Assembly (NCBI RefSeq): GCF_016920785.2
Contig: NW_024609880.1
Coordinates: 32,759,152-32,823,151 of the forward strand
DNA: 64,000 nt
From: Ixodes scapularis
Lineage: Eukaryota > Arthropoda > Arachnida > Ixodida > Ixodidae
Direction of reading: 5' to 3'
Part shown: piece by piece, positions 47,565 through 58,405 of the stretch
Numbering within the stretch: position 1 is the stretch's first letter
How the letters are laid out: each line of letters begins with the position of its first letter
Made by a program: the position numbers and the translations under genes
The notes under the pieces: generated by a model
Told to the model about the DNA's origin: nothing
The model's database searches: none
The model's input: only the letters and a program-made list of their open reading frames with translations

Positions 47565-47695
47565 CGGGGCTGCTGATGAGCGCGTGATGACGACGACGCA
47601 GTTATTTTGCAACGTGCCTTCCGCACCAAACATATTTCCGGTCTTAGCAGGCTATTATTGCGAGCTCTTTCCGAGCATGGGCTCAAAGCATCGCC
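47565..47695 (+). repeat. Dispersed repeat family D, copy 2
   Basis: See 30110-30240: same landmarks in the same order over about 130 bp, moderately diverged. Confidence 0.55.
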
Positions 47696-50424
47696 TTCGA
47701 ATATGGCGTCTGGGGAATGGCCCCTACATATAGCTTGCCTGTAACCTCACTCGCGGCCATGCCGGTATTTTATGTGCCACAAGCGTTCGGTTCACTATGT
47801 TAGTTTCACACTGCAGAAGTAGTAGTTCGAGAGAACCAGCAAGTTAGAAATATATGTCGCTACCCGGCAATGGTAACACCTGCAAGCTACGTACATTGTG
47901 TACTCCCCCCCCCCCCCCCCCCAGGAATATACCTCTTTTTTTTAATTTTCACCGCAAAATGAAATTACACGTTGCCAAATGGTCATTTCTCCAACCAAAG
48001 GTCGCGCTAGAGGTCCAAACCAGATGCCAAAATTTCAGCGCGATCCGTTGCTTTAATAAAAAATTATGTGAATTTAAAAAAAAAACCATCTACAATTGGA
48101 AAATGGCGGCCGACGAAGCTGTGCAATACATGGAGCTCTATGCCGCCCAAAACCGGAAACGTGGCGAAAATGAACGCGAATTTCCCATTGAAATTTTCAG
48201 AAAGTTACTCTTTTGATCCGTTCGTGCTGGAACTTTGGCATCTGGTTCCAGAACCGTATATGAGGAGAGTTTGGTCAGTGGGTGGGTGGCGACGAAGGCG
48301 CCGGAGAGGGGAAAAATGAAGGAAATTGAGGAGAGCCCCGAAGGAGTGAGAGAGAAAGAAGGGAACGAAGAGGAGAAGACCGCCATTTTGACGCAACGCT
48401 GTCGACGCGCCGAGCATTGTTGAGGCTGCGCGCTGTCTGCTACGGGCTTATCTCTTTCTCGCCTGAATAACCGTCGGCGTTCAAACGTGAAGAAACTTCA
48501 GTCGTCAGCTTTTTAAGTCACCGAGTAATAACACTATATTATTTTCTTGCGAGAGCCTGCGCAATGAAAGGAAAGAACCGAAATGTGGATGTCTATTACA
48601 TGCATTTCCGCGGGCGAACGAATGAAAATGGCGGCTGCCCCGCCGAGCTTGGAGCAGCCGGGAGTTCACGCGCATGCGTTCACGCCTCTCGCTCTGCGCC
48701 GCGGACTGATTGGTTCACTCGGGAGGGGGACGTTAGGGCGGCGAGATCCATAGACTGGATAAACTCTCCCCATATACGGCTCTTTCTGGTTCGAACCTCT
48801 ACCTTTGTTCGGCGATATCAGCGTTCGGCGATGCGCAGTTTATTTTGGCGGTGAAGAAAAACCATGAAATTGTTTTTTTTTTTTTTTTTTTTTGGGGGGG
48901 GGGGGGGGGATACCCTGTATATAAGGTATTCAGTGGGTGTCATATTTGAGCGCTCTATTCACATTACATCCAGGAGTAAGGGGGACGCGGGAAGGGGGGG
49001 GGGGAGGTACAGCTTGTCTGGCAGAGGTCCCGCATACTCAGATCAAGCTCCTACCTAACGTCTGCAAAGAACGGCGATATTGATGGTATGGAAACTACGT
49101 TGCAGAAGCACTGTGGAAGCTTTAAGATATACAACGTACTAAGCGCGTTAGCATTCTCCGCCAAGTCACATTCACGACTAAGTAACTCCACGAGCGAGCC
49201 ATACTGCCGCCGCGTACTGGCGTTGCTTCTAAGGAACTCACGACGTGGCAGCATTCCAACGGAGCTTCACAGACACAAGACGCAATTTCGAAAACTGCTA
49301 TTCGTTCTAAAATTAACCTTCTTAACTCCTCTGCCGGCAGCCCAGAAACACTAGTGTAAACTACTGTTTCTGGGCTGCCGGCACAGCATAGAACACAACT
49401 AAACAATGAAAATAAGTGCAAACAATTCGTTTCCTTACCCTCTTAATTTACGGAGTTGAGGGCACTGAAGTCGAGGAAACACCTGTTCATATTGTTGCGG
49501 GTGTGGTAGAGCTCCATGGACTATCAATAGAGTCGCTTCTTTTCGCGATGGAAGTCGCATTATGCGGAATACGCTAATCTGTGCAGGTCTGTCATGAACG
49601 AAGCGGTGCGAGAAAAAACAAAAGCGTTCACACACGTTTTTGTTTTTGTAACAATCGATGTTTTCTAATCAAATTCAAGTTGCTCCTGAGCTTTGGTGAC
49701 TCCTGATAAAACTGGGTCTTCTCCTTTTAGCCAGAGATGTCGTGAAGCTAATACACCTGTCAGCACAGAATGTGTTACCCGACTAGCATGTAACGATTTG
49801 CAGTTTCGCACTCGAGTGACGGAACCAGAAAACGCGATTGCCTGTCGAACGCCGACGGAGTGCTCGTCTCTTCACTGAATGGACACGAGGGCCAGCCATG
49901 CGCCTTGCTCAAGTAGGGGCACGTTATTCCCTCGGGTTGCATCACGTGAGGAAACATGAAACGCCAGCGACGAATTCAACTCCTTTACATTCTAAAATAT
50001 CTGGCCGTAAAGGAACTCTCTGGGGTTCCTTTACGATCGTCAGAGATCGATCGTCAGAGAACCAGCCGAACCAGTGCCACAGACCATGTCTTCGATCGAC
50101 AGGGGGTTCTCACGCTGCCCAGTTACAAGCTGGACCGCAAGCTGGGAGACTCCAAGGCCCGCTTTCGTAAAGACCGCCGCCTGGCCAACACCGGCGTCAA
50201 CCCCTGCGGGGGTGCTGGACTCCCTGCGCCGCCGGTACTTCGGCCGGCTCGTATGCAAGTATGGCACGCGAAGAACCCTCTCCAGGCGCTTGAGACCGGC
50301 CTGCCAGAAGTAAGCAGCCCATGGCAGTACCGCGAAGACCATCACCGCGAAGATTGCTGCTAGGCCTAACACACCATATCATAATCACCATCACTTTCAT
50401 CTGTACATTACATCATCACATAAT
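47696..50424. other. Non-coding DNA with homopolymers; no gene seen
   Basis: Holds a C run (47905-47922) and a T21-G16 tract (48873-48909). The minus frame at 50040-50372 begins with a hydrophobic stretch (LAAIFAVMVFAVLPWAAYFW) but has no homologous family that I recognise. Confidence 0.45.
49332..49382. repeat. 51-bp hairpin with 19-bp perfect stem
   Basis: TGCCGGCAGCCCAGAAACA and its exact complement TGTTTCTGGGCTGCCGGCA are separated by 13 bases that can extend the stem further (CTAGT/ACTAC). The GC-rich stem is stable. Confidence 0.85.
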
Positions 50425-50527
50425 CACCATCGCTAGACACGGCACCGCGGGCCTCCTTGGTACGGGCTTTTGCCTTTCTGCGGTGCCGCGCTCTCCTGAG
50501 CAAATAAAACATTAAACATTAAACATT
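50425..50527 (+). mobile_element. LINE-like 3' end, copy 1: stem-loop, AATAAA, (ACATTAA)n tail
   Basis: GGCACCGC (50441-50448) and GCGGTGCC (50480-50487) form a stem around GGGCCTCC...GGTACGGGC...GCCTTTC. CTCTCCTGAGC follows, then AATAAA (50503-50508) and three copies of a 7-bp unit. The same arrangement occurs inverted at 57572-57685 with a different tail unit. This is the 3' terminus of a non-LTR retrotransposon or a SINE that borrows its tail. Confidence 0.7.
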
Positions 50528-50610
50528 GGGGTTATTCGACTGTGTCCATATTTTGCACCCTAGAAAGTTCTTTTAAGCACACCATAAAAGGCTCTTCGCG
50601 AAAAACCTCT

Positions 50611-50837
50611 GCGGAGCGCAAGTTGGTCTGCTTCTTGTACAAGGGTTGCGATGGTGTCAGAACGCCAAACTCTTATTGGCGGAATAAAAAAAAAAAAATA
50701 AGAAATAGCGGGTAGACCGCAAGGCATCTAGCATTGGAGTGTAAACACTATCCTTTCAATCAAAGCCAATCAGAGCTGGGCGTCGTTCTGACGTCACTGC
50801 AAGGCCTGCGCAAGAAGCAGACGATTTGCACTCGGAA
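50611..50837. mobile_element. 227-bp foldback element
   Basis: GTCTGCTTCTTG...GTCAGAACG on the left (50627-50664) is mirrored by CGTTCTGACGTCACTG...CAAGAAGCAGAC on the right (50783-50822), and the similarity extends outward through GCGGAGCGCAAG/GCACTCGG. The loop is AT-rich. Confidence 0.65.
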
Positions 50838-51018
50838 TGATGAAATTATTTTAAGCCTTTTCTTTGATCGAAATTTTTTCATCGCCCGGTTGCATTTCTA
50901 GTGCGCCAGGGGGCAATAGTGCTTGAGGCGAAACCGTTCTTCACAAGCTGTAAGAGTTCTTGGTGCGTCAAAAAACCTTACAATAACGTTTTTTTTAGAT
51001 TGTAGTACACGTTATAGG

Positions 51019-52152
51019 GCCTCTGACACGCTAAAAAAATAATATTTTTTTCATGCTAGGCGTTGAAATGACATGTCAGGACATTACAAAAAAATGTTTG
51101 ACTATAGAGGTGCGTAGTTTTTGTTTTTTTTTATAAAAAATAGAAATACGAGGCCAAATTCAAAGTTCCCGCCAGTGCACTGTGACGTATCAGTGTACCG
51201 CAAGGTGTCGGGGCGGTCAGAAGGGAGGCATCGCCGGAAGTGACGTGAGTTGTAACCCTCCTCGTGCGTACCGCGAGCGCGTGTAATATGTTTTTAAATA
51301 TTTTTGTTATTCTCCGCACCTCCACGAGCGATCCAAGCAGACAAGGTTACTTTTATTTGCTTTTCATCGCTTAATGTTGCTGTAAAGGTAGAAGAAGAGG
51401 AGTCAGTGAATTGACGTGATCCGCAACAATGCCTAGAAGGTGCTGTGTGGGGGACGGTGCCGGTATTTCAGCAACTGAAGAAGAGATCACACTGCATGCA
51501 TTTTCGAGAGACGGCAGGCATCTTCAGCCTGAAGAGTATACGATAATTCGACGCCCGCGGTGTCCGAACCTTCAGCAATGCAATTGGGCGTGTCGTACGC
51601 AAGCAATCCTAATTTCTGCGAGCGTTCTAAGATTTTTTTTTTCAAGACTTGATAGCTTCTTTTGCGCCCAGTATAGCTCTGTATCATCAGACTGATCGCA
51701 TGCACTCGTACACTGGCTTGTACTCGCAACGCTTTCATCATTGACCTTACTGACTCTTCGTCCTCAACCTTTACAGCACTCAAACTAATCAACGGTGCAG
51801 CGATAAAGAGCTGGTGGAACTGAAACTTCGTTTTCTACAATCGCTCGTACAAAGAGCAGAAAAAAAAAGTCTTAGGCACGGTCGCGGAGAGCACGAGAAG
51901 TGAAACTCACGTGACTTCCTGCGAACCCACTTTTAGTGACGTAGGTCGATGCCTCCCTTCTGACCGCCCCGACACCTTGCGGTACACTGTTACGTCACAG
52001 TGCACTGGGGGGAACTTTGAATTCGGCCTCATATTTCTATTTTTATAAAAAAATCTACGCAAGTCTTTAGTGAAACAATTTTTTTGTAATGTCCTGACAT
52101 GCCATTTCAACGCCTAGCCTGAAAAAAAATTTTTTTTGGCGTGTCAGAGGCT
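51019..52152 (+). mobile_element. Inverted-repeat element (TIRs ~250 bp) with THAP-like ORF start
   Basis: The ends are GCCTCTGACACGC (left) and GCGTGTCAGAGGC (right). The TIRs (51019-51268, 51890-52152) match through CAGGACATTAC, CAGTGCACTGTGACGT, CCGCAAGGTGTCGGGGCGGTCAGAAGGGAGGCATC and ACGTGAG. The roughly 620-bp interior contains a frame starting MPRRCCV. The combination suggests a P-element-like or other THAP-encoding DNA transposon deletion derivative. No clear target duplication was seen. Confidence 0.7.
51429..51695 (+). pseudogene. THAP-like zinc-finger ORF remnant
   Basis: The 88-codon frame opens with MPRRCCV, the usual start of THAP domains (C2CH DNA-binding fingers found in P-element transposases and host factors). 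TLHAFSRD follows at about residues 26-33, resembling the conserved F-P-R/K-D stretch. The second cysteine of the first Cys pair is missing (GDGAG where a Gly-Cys is expected), and the Trp and the later Cys/His ligands are not in register. A separate downstream frame (about 51786-51902) gives a coiled-coil-like DKELVELKLRFLQSLVQRAEK, as often follows THAP domains. It is probably a decayed or internally deleted transposase gene; the similarity is short, so it stays tentative. Confidence 0.4.
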
Positions 52153-52399
52153 TTTTAAGGAGCAAAAAGCCGGCGTCGGCGGGACGGGAAATTCCTGATT
52201 GGTCGATAGGGTCATGACGTCACAGCCACATGACTTCGGCGGGAATTTCAAACAACACACAACTCCCACGTGAAACGTGACGTCACGCGTTGAATGAAAG
52301 TGATTAGAAGATAACATATCGCGAATTACAGGTCGTGGCATGTTTCGAATGATTTCAATTCATCAAGTAATTTGCTTGCTTTAAAAAAAAATTGAAGAA

Positions 52400-52590
52400 T
52401 TTGAAGCGGAGGAAGGATTTAAGGCCACGACCCTGCGGTTGCGGCTCCAACACGCTACCGACCGACTAGGCCACGCACTCACGCGTGCGCGACTTGGGAA
52501 CGATCGGAGGGTCTATATGTCTAGCTATCGGGTTACACTCTTAAAGGCGAAGCTTAAGCGTCCTTCTGTAATTTGTTTCGTAAGTTAGGG
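52400..52590 (-). repeat. tRNA-derived SINE-like repeat
   Basis: The minus strand has an A-box-like TGGCCTAGTCGG (52473-52462), then GGTAGCGTGTTGGAGCCGCAA and a degenerate B-box region GGTCGTGGCCTTAAATCC (52435-52418). Upstream on the same strand is GACGCTTAAGCTTCGCCTTTA, a sequence I associate with tick SINEs of the Ruka type (from memory). Cloverleaf pairing is lost. Confidence 0.5.
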
Positions 52591-54062
52591 TGCCGGTGCT
52601 GCCGCGGTGCCGGCAACGGTGGTACAGCGATCGCAGCGGTAGCTCGACAATGCGTCTCATTCGCTGTTATCGCTGAATTTGCCTAGATAGTGTGGGAAAC
52701 GATACAACTGTTCACATAAAGATGGCACCTTACGGAGAATGCGGGACGCACACTTGGAGAAGAGAATAACGTGTATGGAACGCCCTATCAGAGACCCACA
52801 GTAGAATTCTTCGGATTGTGCAAGGCCGCGAAGGATCATGATATAACACTTCACGTCCATGAAAGTGACGAACGGTCTAAAAATGCAGGTTTCTGCCGCC
52901 GCTTGATAACGTGGGGTAATCCTTCGCTATATGAAAGGCAGGACGCGCGTGTGAAGAAAAAAAAAAACTCCTCTTGGCAAAAGCTTCATTGCTGCTCCAG
53001 GTACCGCGCGACGTCCCATCAGCATTACGTTATTGATTGCTCAATTCAGCGGATGATTCTCTGACAGCGCAATCTAGCAGCCGCGTCAACAACGCGAGAC
53101 AACATTGTAATAGCGCGGAAGCTAACTTCTTTTTTCTTTTTTCGCATGAAGTACACAGGACGCCCGTGCGTTGTTTTTCTTTCGTCCAAGATTCGTAGCG
53201 GATGCGCTTTTATTTTTTTTACGCTGGGAGTGTGCCGCTCATCATGTTCACGCTAGTGGTGCTTCTAAGCGCTCCCCTTTTTTTGTGCATAACAGGGAAG
53301 GAAAGGCGCGCCTTTAACGCTGTAATGGCCGCCCGCGCTCCGAGCTTCGTCCACCATCGAAGCTCGCGTTACTGGAGAACACCGCGTCCTAAATTACGCT
53401 GTAAACGACGCGTGGTATCAGTGTAAACACGGCGGCCCGGGGTGGGACAACAAAAAAAGAAAAAGAGAACTCTTGCTGGCTGGACAAAAAATGATGATGG
53501 CGCTGCAGCATTAATTTGTTGACGCTCGCTCGGCACTCTGCGACGTGGCGAAAAATAAAGCGGGTCAGAAATGCGCGGGGGGAGGGCAGCACGGCGGGCC
53601 TAATAATACGTTGTGTCGAGGCGGGACGGATCGGAACCTCTTAGTGCGTCCGGCTGACATCGAACGAGGCTTTGTTCTTGTTTGATCGGAAGCGGGAAGT
53701 GGCGTCGGGATTGGGTGGTGCTTCGTTATGAGGACGTATACGAAGTGAATCTCAGTGCGGATGAATGTATTATTTTTTTTGTGCAATTGTTATTGTCATC
53801 AAAGCGCACGGTGTTCGTGTTTGTTCTACGAAGCTGTCGTTTTGCGGGGAAAAAAAATCTGAAATAAAATAAGATAAAAAGCTTATCTCGGAGGGAACAC
53901 TTGGACTGGAATATGTCAACAATTATAAAGAAAATCAAACAATGAGCCGGGGAAACTGTGGGAGATGAAGAGACGAGAGGGTGTGGAGACGTCTGGACGA
54001 CAATAATCACCTGAGCGAGCACAATTAAAAAAGAAAACAGAAAAAGCACAAACAAAACCGAT
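52591..54062. other. Non-coding DNA, no gene recognised
   Basis: Short open frames only. The hydrophobic start of the frame at 53202-53426 has no family resemblance. Confidence 0.45.
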
Positions 54063-54300
54063 TGATGACGTCACGAAAGTGCCACGCTGTTGCCTGCCGC
54101 AATCTTGGCGGTAGCACGGCAGTGGAGGTGGTTATAGCAAGCGCCTTTTGTCCTCAGGCCCGCTCTCATTCGACAGCTCACGGAAACTTCTGCAGAAACG
54201 AGTTGGTACGTCGGGACGCCGAGTTTGATATTCGCCCCTTGTTTTTCGCTGGAACTACTACGACAAACCGCCAAGGTCATTGAAATACTACAGCATGACA
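54063..54300 (+). repeat. Dispersed repeat family A, copy 4
   Basis: Starts TGATGACGTCACGAAAGTG, carries ACGAGTTGGTACGTCG and TTTTTCGCTGG and ends CAGCATGACAGG, matching 28963-29165 in order and orientation. Followed at 54359-54377 by a 19-base G run. Confidence 0.6.
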
Positions 54301-54968
54301 GGTCGGCTCCTGTAGCGTCATCTCTTGTCCCTTCGGCACCACTTTTGATACAGGGGGAGGGGGGGGGGGGGGGGGGGACTGGACGCTAAACGGGCCAAGT
54401 CGAAGACGCTTGCCTGATACCGTAATGAAAAGGAAAAAAAGAAAATGTAGCAACTGACCTAGGAAGATAGAAGCATGACTGCGAGGACCCTGGACGAGGC
54501 TTCCTCTTCGCCAAGCTTTAGCCCAGAGGTCTCGATGTTTTTTGGCTTAGTCGAGTAGACGGAATCTCTGTAAGACACAAACGTGCAAAGATATGATTAG
54601 TCATCTCACGGGGTCTATGCATCTAAGAAAGAAAAAAAAGCGCCATCTCCATCAGTATAATTTTCACACCTGCATTCTATTGAATGTCTCATCGTGCGAC
54701 AGTGAAACCACCCCAACCTAAGATATACGGCCCTTGCCACGCCTCCAGAAAAGCCACCTCCCCTCACGCCTTCTCCCCCGACACAGACAAACGCAGCAAA
54801 TATTATCCAGTGCTGATGGCGCAAAACATATGGTTGGGTAGAAACATAGTCTAATGCGACTTTTAACTTTAAAACGGGGGTCACATTGCATATACATTAT
54901 ACTCCCTAGATCCTATAAAAGAGAGTCTGTTAACTGATTCGAAAGCAAGACACCACAAAATATGCACT

Positions 54969-55072
54969 TCGAATGCCGCAAGGCAGCGAGTTAAAGGAAA
55001 AACTTGACACGCGGGATTCGAGCCACGGACGTCTGCAGGATGTCTTTTGGATGATGTATAAGCAGTGTGACC
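54969..55072 (-). repeat. tRNA-related SINE-like family E, copy 1
   Basis: On the minus strand: GGTCACACTGCTTATACATCATCC, then CCTGCAGACGTCCGTGGCTCGAATCCCGCG with a B-box-like GGCTCGAATCC, then CTTGCGGCATTCG. The copy at 60453-60572 has the same order. Confidence 0.55.
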
Positions 55073-56154
55073 TTGCCTTAAAACGGCACACCCGCGGTTT
55101 AGTTTCTTATGCAGGCTTACTATGTTATCCAGCAGCAACTGATGTGCAGATAGGTGATGCATTGCCAATCAATAATTAAGGTCATCATATCTAGCATAAA
55201 TTTTTCTCTGAGTTTGTATAATTTTTCGTTAGAATTTCTTGCGCACTCAGTTACGTACCGTGATATCCAGTACTAGTGCTCGAAATTTCAATGAATAACG
55301 AAAGCTAGAACTATTCCGTGTTCTTTATGTCTTGGTAAAGAGATCACGAGTTTTCTGTTGTTGTTTTTTTCGTGGAAGGAATTCACTTTTTTCGAATCTT
55401 TTCCATAGTGACTGGGTGGGCGACTTGGCAATATTGGCTAGTGTTTCATATCATCTTAATGACCCGAACGAGAGGCTACAAAGGAAAAAGAAACTCACGG
55501 TGGGGGTGCTCTTAAATGTGAAAGTTTTCCAGCTAAAGCTCGAGTTTTTCGAACGCCAGAAATTTCTAAGAAAAAGAAATCTCTATAATTTTACCTTTTA
55601 ACGGAAACAAGCGCTCATTTCACCAGAGAGAATCTATATGAAACGGCACTCAACGTGAACTGGGGGTTCAAATTTGAGTTCGCTGATTTTCAGAGGTATT
55701 CGAACAGCATCCATATTTTCTAGAACCTTTTTAAGGTAGACCTCGGCCGAATTTGAGAAGTTCACCAGATAGAGCTTGCTCATCACCAACTATTAAATAA
55801 ATTGAAGGATGAATTTGCAGCGAACGGCTGTGTTAAGTTTCCCGCAAAGCTTTGAGTCAATATTAATCGGTGTTTTCGACGCGATCAGCACTTTCGCTTT
55901 CATCATATATTTCCAACATAAAGATCATAAAACCAAACACGCATTGGCCAACGACAGATCAGTACCTTCATAAAGATTTATCTCTCCCAGTTAGTAGTTT
56001 TAATGTGAATGTTGGCACTCTGGCAAGCAATATTGAGCATCAAAAATCATATTGAACGGGGGCTCAAATATGTTACGCTGTGTGTGCCTATATATTGTCA
56101 CGAATGACGAGGTGACAAACAAGGAATAACTGAGGAAATTGAAACGTTTAATAG
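55073..56154. other. AT-rich non-coding DNA, no gene seen
   Basis: No recognised feature. Confidence 0.5.
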
Positions 56155-56240
56155 GGCGAACTTGTGCCCAAAACAAAGAGGAAACAGGCGATAATAACAG
56201 AGCGTCGCGGGCGTCGAAGTCGGCGTAGCAGCAGAGTCAA
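56155..56240 (+). repeat. Dispersed repeat family C, copy 2
   Basis: GGCGAACTTGTGCCCAAAACAAA followed by a GAGCGTCG...GTCG...GGCG run, as at 23724-23830. The surrounding 56098-56360 may belong to the same larger element. Confidence 0.5.
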
Positions 56241-57571
56241 GCGCTGGGGCGAGACTGACTCCGGCTGGCCACGCGGGGCCCCTTTTGTACACGCGTGGAC
56301 TTCTGGAACAATCGGCCTAGAATATTCGGCGCGTAGAACATTCTAACCTAGAACAGGCCAAAACGGTTCTCTAAATTACCAGAAATCTAAATTGAGAGAA
56401 AATAAAAGACGCCAACACAGTCGCATGGCGCCAGCTCAGCTATTCGAGCCGAGCCCGATGCCGAGCATCCCTCGATGCGTGTTGATTGGACACGAGTCCA
56501 AGCCGACCGCGGACGCAGCACTCGTATCCAATCTGTGTCTGCCGCTTGATCTCACTGCGATGACGTCAGAGTTCTAGTCCACAGGCTTTCATTATCCCAG
56601 GTGTTGTTGCAGCAGCTTGGAGACGTAGGGTGCAAAATAAGTTGGAGGGCCGACATACCAGGTGTGTCGACCGTAGGAAATGTTTTATATAAATGCACGG
56701 TGAGGCTTTAAATTAAAACATACAAACGCGTGCATAGTGCCTGCACTGCCCAGAGTGAGGAAAGCAGAAGTGCCCCTAGGCAGAGCATCACCGCGAATAA
56801 GCGGTGTGACCACGACCTTACAGAGCAGGCTTAGGGTAAACCTGCCTGGGAGCGGTGACTTTTATTTTTTTTGCGCCCAAAGCATAGGGTTGCACAGGGC
56901 TTAAGGAGAGCAAGAATGAAATAGAGATAGAAAATAATTAAAGTATTTAATTTAACACCACATAAAAAATATACTATGAAAGTGTGGGAAGGGTTGTTGA
57001 GGTTTGCACAAGAAAACTCTCTTGTATGTTTGTTTTATCTTCAAGCAGTTGACAGACACACCTAAGTGACTGGTCGTCGCGAATTTTTAAGCGGCGGTCC
57101 AGAGGCTTTGTTGAGCTGACCATTGTATTGGTGTTTATAAAGTACTGGCTGACAGTAACTTGCGGGAGGGGCAAGAAATTATTTGCGCCTCAAAACTCAC
57201 GATTTACACCATTGGGCCACCATATTCATTTGATCGTTGTAGCTACATCTATCCTAAACTCGCATAGGGAGCGTCTGCACGCTTCCTCCGCTGTACTAGG
57301 AGACAGCCTTTCTTGGTACTGAAACCAAAACTATGGGTAGCGGTGCGCCCACGCAGATTGAGCGCAGATCACAGCTGTGGTCGCGCGGTCTTCACTTCTT
57401 TGGGAACAGAGGAAAACGTTACCCCGGAGTGTAATCGATGGTTGTTTCAAATAAAATTACTTCTTCAAAAATAAACGAGGTCTTGATAAACGGGTTTTTG
57501 ACTTTTTGTGATTAAAGAAACACTGGATTTAATACTCTCGATACAATTTTAGTTTACAAGATGGGCACTAT
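56241..57571. other. Non-coding DNA, no gene seen
   Basis: No recognised coding, RNA or transposon feature. Confidence 0.45.
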
Positions 57572-57685
57572 CGTAATCGTAATCGTAATCTTTATTGGCT
57601 CAGGAGAGCCGTGGCACCGCGGAAAGGCGACAGCCCGTACCATGAAGGCCCGCGGTGCCACGTCTAGTGATGATGATTATGAGAT
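57572..57685 (-). mobile_element. LINE-like 3' end, copy 2: stem-loop, AATAAA, (ATTACG)n tail
   Basis: On the minus strand: GGCACCGC (57659-57652), GGGCC...GGTACGGGC...GCC, GCGGTGCC (57620-57613), CTCTCCTGAGCC, AATAAA (57596-57591) and three ATTACG units. It aligns with 50425-50527 over the whole stem-loop. The bases just outside the stem differ between copies but pair in each. Confidence 0.7.
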
Positions 57686-58216
57686 TATATATACAAGGGG
57701 GGACGACGCGGTCTTCTCAACATCGCAAGCGCCGTTGCTTGAAGGTTCGGGGTTTGCCAAGACACTTCTACCAGCTGTAAGAAGTGCCTGAGCAAAGGCT
57801 GCTGTCCGGAGCCTTCACAATGCGGCTGGGAAAGCCTTGGCGGTTTGATGGTGTTCGGGACGACGTGCTCTTCTGATCCGCCGCGCGAGTCTTGGAGGTT
57901 CGACGGCGGTTCAGGCCACGAGGCAAGCGAGCCAAGGTGACCTTTGGTAGGCTGTTCAATGGACGTTCTGGATGGTAATGCCCTAGCGGTTGATGGTGCG
58001 CTCGCTCGCTTCGTTGAAGGCAGCGGCTCCAGGTGGTGGCCCAGTCAAAGTAGACGGCTGCCACCCCCGATGCATTGACGTCCAGGGCTAGAACGTAGCG
58101 CCCCGGTCACCCGGTGTAGCTTCCTGGCATCGTCGTCGTCGTCCCTATTGGTGGTCGCGTACCACCATCGCTCAGACACTGTCGCTCTGAGTCCCGCTGT
58201 TAGACTCCTGCATCGT
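57686..58216 (-). other. Sequence upstream of LINE-like 3' end, unassigned
   Basis: If copy 2 belongs to a longer retroelement on the minus strand, this is its 3' UTR or body. It does not match the sequence upstream of copy 1, and no reverse-transcriptase motif was seen. Confidence 0.35.
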
Positions 58217-58378
58217 TCACTTGCGCAGCTTGGTCTCGCCCAAGGCGGTAACCCGATCCGCATCCTGCCCGACGCCAGCCAGTCGCGCTTTCATGGCACG
58301 GGCATCCACGTGCGAGACCCTTGATGCCGAGGAGTTAGTATAAACACAACCTCCCGAGAACACCACCTTGCGCCTAGC
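58217..58378 (-). CDS. Candidate terminal exon or pseudogene fragment, function unknown (weak)
   Basis: On the minus strand a pyrimidine-rich CCTTTTCTTTTATTTCGCTAG precedes a frame reading RKVVFSGG...SASRVSHVDARAMKARLAGV and ending at a TGA after TKLRK. The composition is protein-like and the upstream tract looks like a 3' splice acceptor. The polyadenylation signal about 620 bp downstream belongs to the LINE-like repeat end, so it is equally possible that this is retroelement or processed-pseudogene sequence. I do not recognise the family. Confidence 0.25.
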   Translation of the reverse strand, partial: ARRKVVFSGGCVYTNSSASRVSHVDARAMKARLAGVGQDADRVTALGETKLRK

Positions 58379-58405
58379 GAAATAAAAGAAAAGGGCAAAA
58401 CACAA

